Source: Aquarana catesbeiana
Taxonomy: Eukaryota > Chordata > Amphibia > Anura > Ranidae
DNA length: 64,000 bases
Direction of reading: 5' to 3'
NCBI RefSeq assembly: GCF_042186555.1
Contig: NC_133328.1
Coordinates: 336,158,539-336,222,538, forward strand
In this document: piece after piece, positions 31,350 through 42,001 of the stretch
Numbering within the stretch: position 1 is the first letter of the stretch
Layout: every line of letters starts with the position of its first letter
Notes under the pieces: model-generated
The model's input: only the letters and a program-made list of their open reading frames with translations
Databases searched by the model: none
Told to the model about the DNA's origin: nothing
Program-made: the position numbers and the translations under genes

Positions 31350-32095
31350 ACTCAAGACCATCAAGCACAATAAATAATCAATCATATTATGACCATACAG
31401 TACACACACACTATACAGACACAATATACAGCAGCACTTTTCATCATAAAATCAGTCAAATCATATTGCTGCTGCCTCCCCTCTCCTGGCATGCTTGGAT
31501 TTGTAGTGCCCCGGACACATGAGGTGGTAATAACTCTGGAGAGGACTGATAAGGCTGTGCTTGGATTGGACTGGTAAGCACTGCAGGTATAAGGTAAAGA
31601 TTGGGGGAGATGTTAGAAAATGTCCTCCCTTTAGAGGCAAAACAGATCTGACACAAAAAATATCTACTGTACACAAGCCTGCTACACAGCCCATTATCTC
31701 CCCCATCCCCATCCTCTGCCCCCCTCTTCCATCCTCTGTCCCCTCCTCCTCCCCCCACCCACCAAGACAAGGCAATGAGAGACTTCATTTAGCTAATCGC
31801 TAGCTTACCCTCTGCTAGGCTGAAGTCTGTCAGGCTCCACTGCAGGCTGACTCCTCCCCCTCCCAGCATCTCCTGTGCAGAAATCAAATAAGGCGCTTTG
31901 TGGAAGGAAGGGGGAGGGGACAAGTAGCAGCGGTGTCATAAAGATCATCGGGATGATCGGAGACTCACATGTGCAGTTCCAAGCCGGGACCGTCATATTT
32001 TTACTGGCAAGATTTTTTATTTACAGGTTTTCATGGACATGAAAAAATAGCCTCGTTTTTACGGGCTGCCCGTAAAAACACGGGCGGTTGGCAAC
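31350..32095. other. Unassigned; repeat-like end at about 31980-32095
   Basis: No gene. The segment with cgtttttacgggctgcccgt (an inverted ACGGGC pair) abuts the truncated MADF gene at 32096 and is probably the end of another element. C-rich sequence lies at 31690-31760. Confidence 0.35.
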
Positions 32096-32099
32096 ACTG

Positions 32100-32449
32100 G
32101 TTGAGAGTGATTGCCTTATTTTAGTCTGGTCTGACAAAAACTGCAGTCTGTTGTAGTACCAGAGCCTGGGGACATAAATGTTATCTGCTGCTGCTCCTGA
32201 TCTCATGGAATCCTGGACCTTCTTGCGCTCCTTATTATATGTGCTCCTCAGGCCACCCATTTTGCACTTCAAATAGTTGATGTTTGCCGTGGGAATCACC
32301 GGCTTCACCAATTCCAACAGTTGATCAAGTGCTGCCTTCCTCTTTAGTTTGTTGTTATAAAATGGGTGTTTCACTTGCCACAGACAGGGCAGCTCCCTGT
32401 ATTTATCAATGAAATTGGGGAGGAAGTCATGATCATTGAATTTATCCAT
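32100..32449 (-). pseudogene. MADF-domain protein, C-terminally truncated
   Basis: The frame starts MDKFNDHDFLPNFIDKYREL and continues PCLWQVKHPFYNNKLKRKAA, the typical MADF opening (start near the N-terminus, LW..KHP.Y). GGLRSTYNKERKKVQD and LWYYNRLQFLSDQTK follow. MADF proteins bind DNA through a Myb/SANT-like fold and accompany some Harbinger elements. The family part ends near QTKIRQ; the last 28 or so residues of the open frame derive from the adjoining unrelated repeat, so the C-terminus is lost. It is divergent from the Myb/SANT gene, with 354 bases between the starts that probably hold both promoters. Confidence 0.82.
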
Positions 32450-32803
32450 ATTCTCTGCAAGACACTACACAAGACAAACCCTAATGTCAGGCTAAACTCT
32501 CCCAATCTTGTCCCAATATAGGCTTCAATCTATAAGCAGTATAGGCCACTGATGCCCCAAGTTAAAATGGTACCTTCGTTTGCATGATCGGCGCTTACAA
32601 TACTCCATCCTCTGCTCACAGAACGTACAGACAACACACACGTGTTATGATTTATATACACTGTGCATGCGTGAAACTCCACCCCTGACCTTCTTTCTAG
32701 TATATTCCCCCCCCTTCTCTTTCGGCGCAGTGGGAGAGCACATGGTGGAGAGACAACCGGTGCTTGCAGAGGAGAGCAGCAACGACAAAAGCGAGAGCCA
32801 GAA

Positions 32804-34045
32804 ATGTCCCGATCCAGTAGGAGATTTAAGGCCTCAAATATGGCCTTTGTTGAGATGGTGGAGATGGTGAACATCTTGAAGAGGGCCGATTATGACGGGA
32901 AATATAGACTGTACCCAAACCCAAATGTGAGAAAGGCCAAAATCATGACTAAAGTTGTGAAAAGTCTGCAGAAGAATTTTGGGGTACGACGATCCAAGGA
33001 GCAATTGAGGAAACGATGGTCAGACCTCAAATTGAGGGAGCATGATCAGTACAGGAGGATCAAGAGAGTGCTGCAAAAAGTAAGTATTTTGTTGTGTGTT
33101 CTTATTATTATTATTATTTGCATGCTGCTCCATGTGCTTTTCTTTACTGTTGTACAGTTTAAAATAGCGTTTAAAATGGCAAATTTCAGGTTCATGGGCA
33201 CAGTAATCGTTTGTAGTAAACATTGTTCACCCAATAATACAATGTTTTTGACAGATGCAAGTTAACTACATTTGTTCAGGCCTATTTGTATTAAAATAAG
33301 TTTAGAACATTGTTGTCTAGATGAGTTTGTAACTAGAATGAAATACAAACTTGATTCAGTGTAAGGAGAGGACACTCAGCAGCTGTATACACATCTGGAC
33401 GCAGGAGCACTAGTGTGGGACACCAGAACACCCTTTTTTAGGGTGTCCCACACAGGTGCTCCAGTGGATACTAGGGGTGTCTCCATGTGTGAAACTTTAA
33501 CAAAAAAGGTAAGTATTCCAGCTTTAAGAAAGGGAAAAAATCATGTCTTCAGCTTGGAACTCTGCCAAAACAGACAATTGTACGACACTTCCAAGCAATG
33601 TTTCATATTCCTATTTCTTGCCTAAAATATCTGTGTGCTAAGTATACCTTTTTTTTATTCACATATGGGAGAAATGACTTGGGACATCAGAGGACACCAA
33701 GAACACCACACCTCCTAAAGAAGAGGAAATGCCCACACCACAACCTGAGGATGTGGATTCCGAGGTACCTGAATTGGGCGAAATAGTGACCACAACAGGT
33801 AAGTGTCGGAGACCATAGCTTCAGGTAATAGATGTATGCCTGCATATTTATAATACATGGTGTGTTTTTTTATTTTAGGTGATGTGGATGTTGTGGAAGA
33901 AGAAACTCATTTCACCAGTGCAAGTGAACACGTCCTCATCAGGGAGATCATGGTGTGCAATCGTGATTTAGAAAAGATAAAGGAAAATATCAATGATGTT
34001 CAACAAAAAATGAAGAACATCGATGATGTTTTAGGCAGTATCTAG
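32804..34045 (+). CDS. Harbinger Myb/SANT-like DNA-binding protein, spliced
   Basis: In Harbinger elements a Myb/SANT-like partner carries the transposase to the nucleus and to the element ends. Exon 1 (32804-33079) starts MSRSSRRFKASNMAFVEMVE and encodes a trihelix-like domain (ILKRADYDGKYRLYPNPNVR; LRKRWSDLKLRE) ending at AAA|GTAAGT. A later exon ends at 33798 with CAG|GTAAGT and encodes an acidic linker (PPKEEEMPTPQPEDVDSEVP). The last exon (33879-34045) follows TTTTAG and encodes EHVLIREIMVCNRDLEKIKE, a likely coiled coil, to the stop. Phases of the last intron agree. The join between exon 1 and the linker exon is unclear: a possible exon 33380-33508 with a good GTAAGT donor is open but its phase does not fit the linker, so the gene may be broken. 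Confidence 0.65.
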
Positions 34046-34173
34046 AACACACAAAAATTGTACCGTTTTGTCGTGGAATTTGTTCTTTTAAATCAAGTTT
34101 TAAAGTAATTAGAAAGCCAAATTTTGAAGATGCACACAGTGTGTCAACATGTGCTATCTGCCATCACAGGATA

Positions 34174-36287
34174 TTAATGTACGCGTTTTCTGGGTGCAAC
34201 CCCTTTCTCGCAACTCAAGTAGGTGAGATATGATATGTGATATGTCTGGCATATCAATGGCCCCCTACCCACAAAGTACTGAAGATAATTTTGTCTCACT
34301 TCGCCAGCGCTTTGGGTGGGCAAGCCAGGACAGCTAGCTTCAAGTGCCGTCAAATTACTCATTGGTAATCCGGCCTCAGGCCCAACTGAGGCCACATAGT
34401 TTTTAGCATTTTTGCGTAGATAATTGTGTAGAATGCAGCAAGCAACCACAATATGGTTCAGTTTATATTCCGCCATGTGGATTGGTGTCAAAAATATGCG
34501 GAACTGGCTGGCCATTATTCCGAAAGCATTCTCCACCACTCTTCTGGCTCTGGCCAGCCAGTAGTTAAAAACTCTCTGTTCTGGGGTGAGGGTCCTCATA
34601 GGGAACGGCCTCATCAGGTGTTCACCAAGCCCAACTGCTTCATCAGCAACGAACACAAATGGAAGACCACCCACATTGTCTTCCGCAGGTGGCAAGCCCA
34701 AGCCACCATTCTGGAGCCATCTGTAGAACTCCGTCTGGGTGATGACTCCACCATCTGACATCCGGCCATTCTTTCCCACGTCCACATGCAAAATCTCGTA
34801 TGTCACCGACACCACCGCCAACAACAGAATACTATTAAACCCATTATAGTTATAATAGTATGACCCCGAGTTGGGGGGTGGGACTATGTGGACGTGTTTC
34901 CCATCTATTGCCCCTCCGCAGTTAGGAAAGTCCCACTGCGGCAAACTGAGATGCCACAGTCTGCCATTCCTGTGGGTTTGAAGGAAACCGTGGAGTCAAA
35001 CAAGAAAAAAAAATTGACTTTTGCACATAACATTGCAAGCAGATTAGACACAAACATTCTTGGCCAACATAAGTATAACATTTATTTTAAGGAGTATTTA
35101 AAGACAAAAGTATAAGGTCCACTTATCAAATTACACACCCCCTCTGATGGCTCATTGTAAAAATTTTATGGGGGGGTATGAGAGCTGAATGCATAAATAA
35201 TGTGTGTTACTTTGGCCAGCCCCATCCTTACTTACACTAATGGCAGCCCACTGGACAGGTAAAAAGTGTCATAATACAAAAATATAAATACACACTGTCC
35301 TAATTGAAGCACATTTTTACATTCTGCAATTACCTATCAAGATAATAGAAGAACATTTATCCATAAATATGACCACAAAAGAGGTAGGTATAGTGTGTAT
35401 GGGTTTGGCAAAGTCAGCAGATAGAGTATTGGTGTTGGTTGACTTAGCGGTTGGGGGGGAGGGAGGGTTCCAAATGAGTTTGGGCCCCCCACAAAAAGCC
35501 TCTTGCACTCTTCCTGAATTTAAGGACAAAAATAACATTTGTACACATTTTAGGGGGTGTTTGAGGTAAGCATTACAATGGAGCTGACAAAATACATTTT
35601 TAAGTGACTAGGATAGGTGTGTATGGGCCCAGGACAGCATGCTGGGGAGGTTAGTGAAGGCAAATATGCATGAAGCACAAAAATAGAACTTTAAAAACTT
35701 CCAGCATGCATGAGGATAAAGAGGACATTCACAGCATATTACAATCATGGTAATTAGGGAATGATGAAATAAATACAATACATTAGCAAACATTAAATAC
35801 ATAGAATGTGATGTTAAAGGATAAAACTTACCCTAATATAGTCCTTCTGCAGGACCTGTATGATGGCAGAACACGTCTCTGGAATAATGATTCCAAGAAC
35901 CTGGGGGGAGATTCCTGTCAAGAACTTGATGTCCTGCAGACTTCTCACCATCGCCAAGTACCGCAAGGTGGCGATGAGCCTCTGCTCGGGAGTGATGGCT
36001 TGCCTCATGCAGGTGTCCTGCTTGGTAATATAAGGGGACAGCAAAGCCAACAGACGGTGAACAACGGGGCCTGTCATCTGGAGATAATTCCTGAAATCAT
36101 CAGGATTGTTCTCCTGGATCTTCAGCAACAAAGGCATGTGCAAGAATTGGTCATGCTGGAGCTACCAGTTCTTCATCCATGAACTCCTCCTTGCCCTGTT
36201 CATGGGCTGGGCTTGGGTTAAAGTAAGAACCCCAACACCAAGCCCCTGCACAGCACGAACTCTACGATAAGTACGTACCCGCAACAT
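34174..36287 (-). pseudogene. HARBI1-type Harbinger transposase, two exons, broken
   Basis: The ATG is at 36287. Exon 1 runs to 35832, ends AGG|GTAAGT and encodes the N-terminal region (AITPEQRLIATLRYLAMVRS; FLTGISPQVLGIIIPETCSA). Codon 42 is TAG (36162-36164) in otherwise continuous frame. Exon 2 should begin at FPSNPQEWQTVAS (about 34987), but the splice acceptor there reads GG instead of AG. A frameshift follows FAA, then QWDFPNCGGAIDGKHV runs open to 34174. The DDE triad is visible: D in AIDGKH, D in FVFVADEAV, E in RRVVENAFGI. So the catalytic residues survive but the gene carries a nonsense codon, a probable splice loss and a frameshift. The family is certain. Confidence 0.88.
34988..35831 (-). 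other. Probable intron of the HARBI1-type gene
   Basis: It lies between the GTAAGT donor at 35826-35831 and the pyrimidine-rich stretch ending near 34990 on the minus strand. No other coding or repeat signal seen. Confidence 0.6.
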
Positions 36288-36561
36288 GGCTAGAAAACAG
36301 TCGGCTGATCAGAACGAACTAACAGAACGCACTGAAAATCAGAAAGAACCTGCTAAGAATGATCTGAAAATCAAAAATGAGCGGACAACAACGCACTGAA
36401 AAACAGATACGAACCCACAACCACAAACTGAAGAGCAGTAACGAACTGAAAAGCATGAGGCTGAAAAGTGTGAATCGTCTCACACCAAACTTCTACTAAC
36501 ATAAGACAAACAAGAGATTAGCAGAAGGAGCCCAAAGGGTGGCGCACTTGGTATTGAACTT

Positions 36562-36572
36562 CCTTTTTATAG
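36562..36572 (-). promoter_or_regulatory. TATA box upstream of the HARBI1-type gene
   Basis: The minus strand reads CTATAAAAAGG about 275 bases before the ATG at 36287 and about 145 bases inside the element's right terminus. The spacing suits transcription from the end of the element into the transposase. Confidence 0.5.
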
Positions 36573-36718
36573 TGCCTTCATATGTGTTGTACGTCACTGC
36601 GTTATTGGCGATCGGAATTTCCAACAACATTTGTGCGACTGTGTGTATGCAAGACAAGTTTGAGCCAACATCCGTCGGTTTTGTTGTCGGAATGTCCGAT
36701 CGTCTATACATGGCATAA

Positions 36719-36836
36719 ACCCTCTTGTATTAAATTGTATTGTTGCTGTATTGTCTCCCTTTATATTGTAAAGCTTTGCCCAAACTATTGGCGCTATATA
36801 AATCCTATATAATAATAATATTAATAATAATATTCA
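36719..36836 (+). mobile_element. L2-like LINE 3' tail fragment
   Basis: It contains ttggcgctatataaatccta then AATAATAATA repeats, like 13639-13849. It abuts the Harbinger right end. Confidence 0.7.
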
Positions 36837-36916
36837 TATGGAAAGGTCCAATTCTTATGTATGTCAGAAATGTTTAAACAGAAATAAAGCACATGACATT
36901 TTATTATAAATTGTAA

Positions 36917-37345
36917 TGCCCTGTACACACGGTCGGATTTCCCAACGGAAAATATGTGATAGGACCTTGTTGTCGGAAATTCCGACCGTGTGTAGGCTCC
37001 ATCACACATTTTCCATCGGATTTTCTGACACACAAAGTTTGAGAGCAGGCTATAAAATTTTCCGACAATCCGTTGTCGGAATTTCCGATCGTGTGTACAC
37101 AAATCCGATGCACAAAGTGCCACACATGCTCATAATAAATAAAGAGATGAAAGCTATTGGCTACGGCCCTGTTTATAGTCCCGACGTACGTGTTTTACGT
37201 CACCGCGTTCAGAATGATTGGATTTTCCGACAACTTTGTGTGACCGTGTGTATGCAAGACAAGTTTGAGCCAACATCCGTCGGAAAAAATCCTAGGATTT
37301 TGTTTTCGGAATGTCTGATCAATGTCCCACCATGTGTACGGGGCA
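36917..37345. mobile_element. Harbinger-type MITE
   Basis: Ends TGCCCTGTACACACGGTCGG and the inverse TGCCCCGTACACATGG. TAA precedes and TTA follows, a TWA site with one difference. The interior (ccgacgtacgtgttttacgt, tttatagtcccgacg) is the inverse orientation of the MITE at 13170-13603, and the length is almost equal. Confidence 0.87.
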
Positions 37346-37500
37346 TTAGAAAGTTTCATTTTTAAGATTGCAATGTTAGCTCACTAAAAGTAGTAAAAAG
37401 CAATCAGAGCAAAAATAAAAGTAAACTACACCCCCCTATTTAAAAATTGCAAGCTGAACACTGATGATTTATCACAAAAAAAACAAATAGAGAAACGTAG

Positions 37501-38093
37501 ATAGTAGGAAGTGCAGCACAATACAAAATAAAAAAAACACAAAAGAATAATATGTAAAGATGAATAAATATAGCATAAAGTCCGGAAAAAGTCCTTATTA
37601 AAGCTGGTGGACTACAAGTCGCGGAAGATTCAGCAAAAAAAGGGCTCCACGGGTGACAGTTAGAACAAACAGTGAGTATATGGTGACAGACCACACCTCT
37701 GGTAGTATATCTACGCTCACCTCACTGCATGGACTCCTGAACTAAAAGGCAGTCAATGCAAGCAGATCCCACACAACAAGGTAGGTAGCTGGTAAATCAA
37801 AAGGGACAATTCCTCCAGGGTTTTCACATCAGATAACAATTTGCAGATATATATGAAAAAAGATGGAAGGATCTAAGTGCTCACTGCGCAATCATGACAA
37901 TTAAATTTATTAAAAGCCCAAAAACGGGCTACTCACAAGGTACAGATAAAATACAGGCTCTCTGTAACAAACACTGTGTACAAGTATCGTGTGGATGGCA
38001 GCGGATTACATTGTCAAAACGTGGCTCCTCCCCCGTACGCATTACATTCAAATGAACTTCCTCAGCGGGTGGGGCCATGACGTCACCTCACAT
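37501..38093 (-). mobile_element. Penelope-like repeat, left inverted arm
   Basis: It is the reverse complement of 45949-46540 with scattered differences, from tgacgtcacctcacat to atagtaggaagtgcag. It contains the CTGAGGAAGTTCATT motif in inverse orientation. Inverted partial repeats at the 5' side are characteristic of Penelope-like elements; no reverse transcriptase remains, so this is inference. Confidence 0.6.
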
Positions 38094-38158
38094 CTTTCTC
38101 TCTTCCTGTTTTGTATATATGAAAACAAAAAATATGGGGTTTAATGTTTTTTGAGATT

Positions 38159-39020
38159 TTTTTTTTTTTATATGTTTAAAATTTTTATTGAATGAAAAGA
38201 AGTATTGTAACAAAAATTCTCCCGCGCAGGGGAGTCATAAAATATAGAGTAGTAAGCGTAGTTAAAACAGTTATTCAGGAGGATTATTGGGTACAAACAG
38301 CCATTAGGCAGATCTGCCACAGTGTAGAGGATAGAGCTGAGAGAATTATAGTTGCAATAGGGTCGTGAGGCACAATGACAAATGAATGAACAAGCAACCG
38401 GCTGCCCTGAGACCCCGACACCCCAATTGGGTTCAGACTGTGTCAGGGCCCCAAGGTCTACCGGCCTCCGGATGCTGCATAATCTGAAATGCACTCACCA
38501 GAGAAGAGAGAGAAGGATTTTTGTTACGTACATGTCCCAACTTCCTAACAGCAAGTGCTGATAGGAAGGAAGGTAACAGGGATACAAGAGAGGAGAGAGA
38601 AGAGACAGAATGCAGTGGAGAAAGCGGAAAGGAGCAAGAAGAGATTATAAGGGAGAGGGTGCTGACTGCAAGGAGAGCAAGGGGGTGTAAGGGGGCTTAC
38701 TTCTGGATAATTATCAGTGCGTGGAAATGATCCTGGGGTTAAAGGGAAACACTGATATATCGGGCCCAAGGTTCCCATACTCATTTAAAGTTTTCGAGTT
38801 TGTCTAGAATGGTATTAGAGGTTTTTTCCTGGTACATGATCCAGGAAATCTTTTGTTTGGTTAAATGGAAGGAGACCTTTGGGGACTTCCAGGCCCGAGC
38901 TATTGTCAGTTTAGCTCCAATCAGGAAGTAGTTAATCGAAATTTGGTTGTTTTTAGAGATTTTGGGAATATTCTGATTTAGGAGGGCTATTGTCGGGTTT
39001 TTGGGGACCGCGGTGCCGGT
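38159..39020 (-). other. LINE-2 3' UTR
   Basis: Non-coding region between the ORF2 end and the poly-T at 38158-38170. It includes an AATAAAAA (minus strand) near 38190. Frames inside it have no domain. Confidence 0.6.
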
Positions 39021-39027
39021 GACATTT

Positions 39028-39877
39028 TCAAATTAGGTTAAAAAGACTGTTCCAAAAGCCTCTGATTCTGGGGCACTCCCAAAAGGTGTGGAGGAGAGAT
39101 CCCAGGTGTCCGCATCCCCTGAAGCATAGGGGAGAGGACTGTGGGTAACACTTAGCTAGGCAAGCTGATACTAGGTACCAGCGGGAAATGACCTTGAGGT
39201 CCGCTTCAATCAAGGAGTTGTTGAGGATCCCCTTGAAAGATCTTGTGAAGTGATAATGCCAGGTGTCCAAATCCCACTCGAATCCCAGGTCACTCTCCCA
39301 GCTCTGCATGTATGTCGCTTTCTCCAGTGGTTCAGCTAAGGCTGAGTATATCAGGGAGATTCCCCCCTCACATCCATGGCTGTGGAGCACCACTGTTCAT
39401 ATGGGGAAACCGTTAGGGGGAGCGAGTCGTGGGAGGAGATTGAATAAAGAAAGAGGGCTATCTGGTAAAAGCAAGATTTTTCTGAGGAAGGCATTTCCAG
39501 TTTCGAGGTGCAATAGCTTAGTTTAAGGGGGCTGCTTGCCCTATTCTATAGAGACCTTTATCAATCCACCACTGAAATGCCTTGATATCCATCCCTGGTG
39601 GGAATAGGGGGTTGTTGAAAATTTGGGCTAGAGGGTGCCACCTGGATGTTATGATGTTTAATTTCTGTAGAGAGTCCTGTAATGCTATTGAGTGAGATAG
39701 GGTAGGGGCTAGGATTGGGGGCCTAGATTTAGGTGGGCGACATATTAGGAAATCTATAGTAAAATTAGGGACAGCCTGTCTTTCCATTCTTATCCAGTCA
39801 GGTTTAGGCCCTCTGGAGTAAATGGTTGAGATTCGGCATAGTTGTGCTGCCTGATAGTACCACCAGAGGTTAGGCAA
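39028..39877 (-). pseudogene. LINE-2 ORF2 C-terminal region
   Basis: Two overlapping-frame pieces. 39877-39518 carries WWYYQAAQLCRISTIYSRGP, the thumb/connection region. 39393-39028 carries SLIEADLKVISRWYLVSACL and a Cys/His segment (CFRGCGHLGSLLHTFWECPR) resembling the zf-RVT domain. They continue the RT ORF after a frameshift at 39850-39890 and a second near 39520-39400. Confidence 0.85.
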
Positions 39878-41496
39878 TTCTTTTTAGGAAGTATGTGATT
39901 TGATTTGTCCCATATGAATTGGGTTATTGAAGATTGTAGGTTATGGATATGGAGTTTGGGGACTGGTATGGGGAGAGAGTGGAAGAGGTATAGCAACCTT
40001 GGGAGGAGGGTCATTTTAATGGCATTTACCCTTCCTAGCCAGGACAGTTTGTAAAGCGACCATTGGTCAAGATCATTTTTGAGCTTCTTGAACATAGGTG
40101 GGTAGTTGTATTTATAAAGTTGGTCAATACTAGAAGTCAGGTGAACGCCCAGGTATGAAATGGAGGTAGTACTCCAAGAGAAGGGGAAATGGTTTTGTAG
40201 TCTATTGACAAGGTAAGGAGGAAATGTAACATTGAGAGCGATAGATTTAGACATATTGGCTTGCAAACCTGAGACCTGTCCAAATTTGTGAAGAAGTTGT
40301 AAGACATTAAGCTTTGAGATGAGAGGAGAGGTGATGAAAAGGAGAACATCATCCACAAAAAGCGTGCATTTGTGTATTGTAGGGCCACATTTGATTCCGT
40401 GGATATCTGGGTGGTCTCTAATAGCAATAGCTAGAGTTTCTATTCCAATGGCAAAAAAGGAGGGGGGACAACCCTGTCTAGTTCCTTTGGTGATGGGGAA
40501 AGGATCCAAAAGGTGTCCTTGAAGTCTGACTTGTGCTCTGGGCTGGGAATAGAGGGCTTTGAGAAGATCAATAAAGTGTGAGCCGAATCCCCACCTTTCT
40601 AAAGTGCTGAATAGATATGGCCAGGTGACAGTATCAAAGGCCTTCTGAAGGTCAATGGACAAGAGAAAGCCTTCTTGTGGGGGATTACCATCCCAGCCTG
40701 ACTTCAGTGAGGATATAATGTCTATTGCCCTCCTTATCTGGTCCGGGCCCTGCCTCCCCGGAATGAAGCCAACCTGATCCTTATGTACATAGGACCCTAT
40801 GAATGAGCCTATTCTGTTGGATAGAATTTTCATCATTATTTTTAGGTCGTTGTTAATTAATGATATGGGCCTGAAGTTACTCACTTGCCTCTGGTCCTTG
40901 CCAGGTTTGGGAATAACCGAGATGTATGCTAAATTAGCTGCTGAGTCTAAGGGCAAGGCTTTGAAAAGGGAATTAAAAAACCGGATCAGGTAAGGAGGAA
41001 ACACATTAGTGAAGGCCTTATAATACAGTGTTGAGAATCCATCTAGTCCAGGGGCTGAGCCTCTTTTCAGCTCTTTTATGACCCCTCTAACTTCTTCCTC
41101 AGTAAAGGAAGCTTCCATTATAGAACAGTGTTGGTCAGAGAGTTTGGGGAGAGGGATGCTGTCTAGGAAAGAGTTGAGAGTATGTGTACTACCGGCACTA
41201 GATCCTGAGCACAGGTTTGAGTAGAACGAGTGGAATGCTTCTAGGGTCTGTTTGGGTTTCTGGGTCAGAGTACCGGTTAGTGATTTAATTTTGGGTAGGA
41301 CGTGAGCCCTGTGTTTGGGAGAGAGCTTCGCTGCAAGAAGGGGGCCAAATTTGTCTGAGTGGAGATAAAATCTGCCGCTCACCAATCTTAGGTGTTTTTC
41401 AGCGCTAGAAGTGAGGGCCGTGTTCGGGGCTATCCTGGCTGCATCTAGTTGAGCTAGAGATTTGGGAGAGGGGTTGTTTTTATGTGCTTTACTCAT
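39790..41496 (-). CDS. LINE-2 ORF2, reverse transcriptase (long open fragment)
   Basis: 568 uninterrupted residues. In order: linker (ALTSSAEKHLRLVSGRFYL), GSAPGLDGFSTLYYKAF, VIPKPGKDQRQVSNFRPISL, the VGFIPGRQGPDQIR region, SIDLQKAFDTVTW with a catalytic Asp, GTRQGCPPSFFAIGIETLAI, then CTLFVDDVLLF, the FVDD form of the YADD active site with both Asp residues kept, and SYLGVHLTSSIDQL. It copies LINE RNA at the nicked target. It is the best preserved RT in the window, but it is cut from the endonuclease upstream by an interruption between 41497 and 41580 and from the C-terminus by a frameshift. Confidence 0.93.
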   Translation of the reverse strand: MSKAHKNNPSPKSLAQLDAARIAPNTALTSSAEKHLRLVSGRFYLHSDKFGPLLAAKLSPKHRAHVLPKIKSLTGTLTQKPKQTLEAFHSFYSNLCSGSSAGSTHTLNSFLDSIPLPKLSDQHCSIMEASFTEEEVRGVIKELKRGSAPGLDGFSTLYYKAFTNVFPPYLIRFFNSLFKALPLDSAANLAYISVIPKPGKDQRQVSNFRPISLINNDLKIMMKILSNRIGSFIGSYVHKDQVGFIPGRQGPDQIRRAIDIISSLKSGWDGNPPQEGFLLSIDLQKAFDTVTWPYLFSTLERWGFGSHFIDLLKALYSQPRAQVRLQGHLLDPFPITKGTRQGCPPSFFAIGIETLAIAIRDHPDIHGIKCGPTIHKCTLFVDDVLLFITSPLISKLNVLQLLHKFGQVSGLQANMSKSIALNVTFPPYLVNRLQNHFPFSWSTTSISYLGVHLTSSIDQLYKYNYPPMFKKLKNDLDQWSLYKLSWLGRVNAIKMTLLPRLLYLFHSLPIPVPKLHIHNLQSSITQFIWDKSNHILPKKNCLTSGGTIRQHNYAESQPFTPEGLNLTG

Positions 41497-41579
41497 GGAT
41501 TTAAAGTTTTTATCTAAGTCGATTATGTCTATATATTTTTCACGTTTAAGGCGTTAAGCTAGCTGGATAAATTTACCCC

Positions 41580-41987
41580 TCATGGCCGTTTTGTGGGCTC
41601 CCCATAAAGAGCTTGGGGAAATGTTCGGGGTATCGTTATTGTGAAAGTATTCCCGTAGGTCTCTTTCAAAAGTAATACAGGGTTAGTGAGTAGAGTCTCA
41701 TTAAGGTGCCACTGTGGGGGACTCACCTGGTTTAAAAAAACAGTGATTTTAAGGGAGACTAAGGAATGGTCCGACCAGGGGACTTCTCTTATAGAGGCCT
41801 GAGCTGCTAAGTGGATGTCTGAAGTGTGTAGGAAAATATGATCTATCCGAGCGTATGTCCTTTCAGGAGCAGAGAAATGTGTGCAATCTTTAGCAGTAGG
41901 ATGCAATTCCCTCCAAGTGTCGATCATGCTTAGGGAATGGAAGAGCTGGGCTATACTGAGGCTCTGCTTAGGGGGCCATTTCAGATG
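41580..41987 (-). pseudogene. LINE-2 ORF2, second half of endonuclease
   Basis: It continues the APE-type endonuclease after the 42002-42811 insertion: HLKWPPKQSLSIAQLFHSLS, IDTWRELHPTAKDCTHFSAP, then RIDHIFLHTSDIH and the SDHSLV motif with the catalytic His. The piece joins the first half at QGRT, which is the insertion point. Confidence 0.85.
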
Positions 41988-42001
41988 GGTTCTGCCTTGT
42001 T

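Larger units (their letters stand above)
32096..36715. mobile_element. Harbinger element with three genes, left end truncated
   Basis: It contains a MADF gene (minus), an intron-containing Myb/SANT-like gene (plus) and a HARBI1-type transposase (minus). The right end (cggaatgtccgatcgtctat then ACATGGCA) closes at 36715 with TAA at 36716-36718, and matches the diverged Harbinger termini in this window. On the left, the MADF frame runs into unrelated sequence at about 32096, so the left terminus is missing. It lies next to L2-like sequence at 36719-36836. Confidence 0.82.

Noticed and set aside
38041..38070. Functional hammerhead in the 37501 and 45949 arms
   Set aside because: The CTGAGGAAG core is present but the GAAA box and a clean helix II are not, unlike the motif at 42503.
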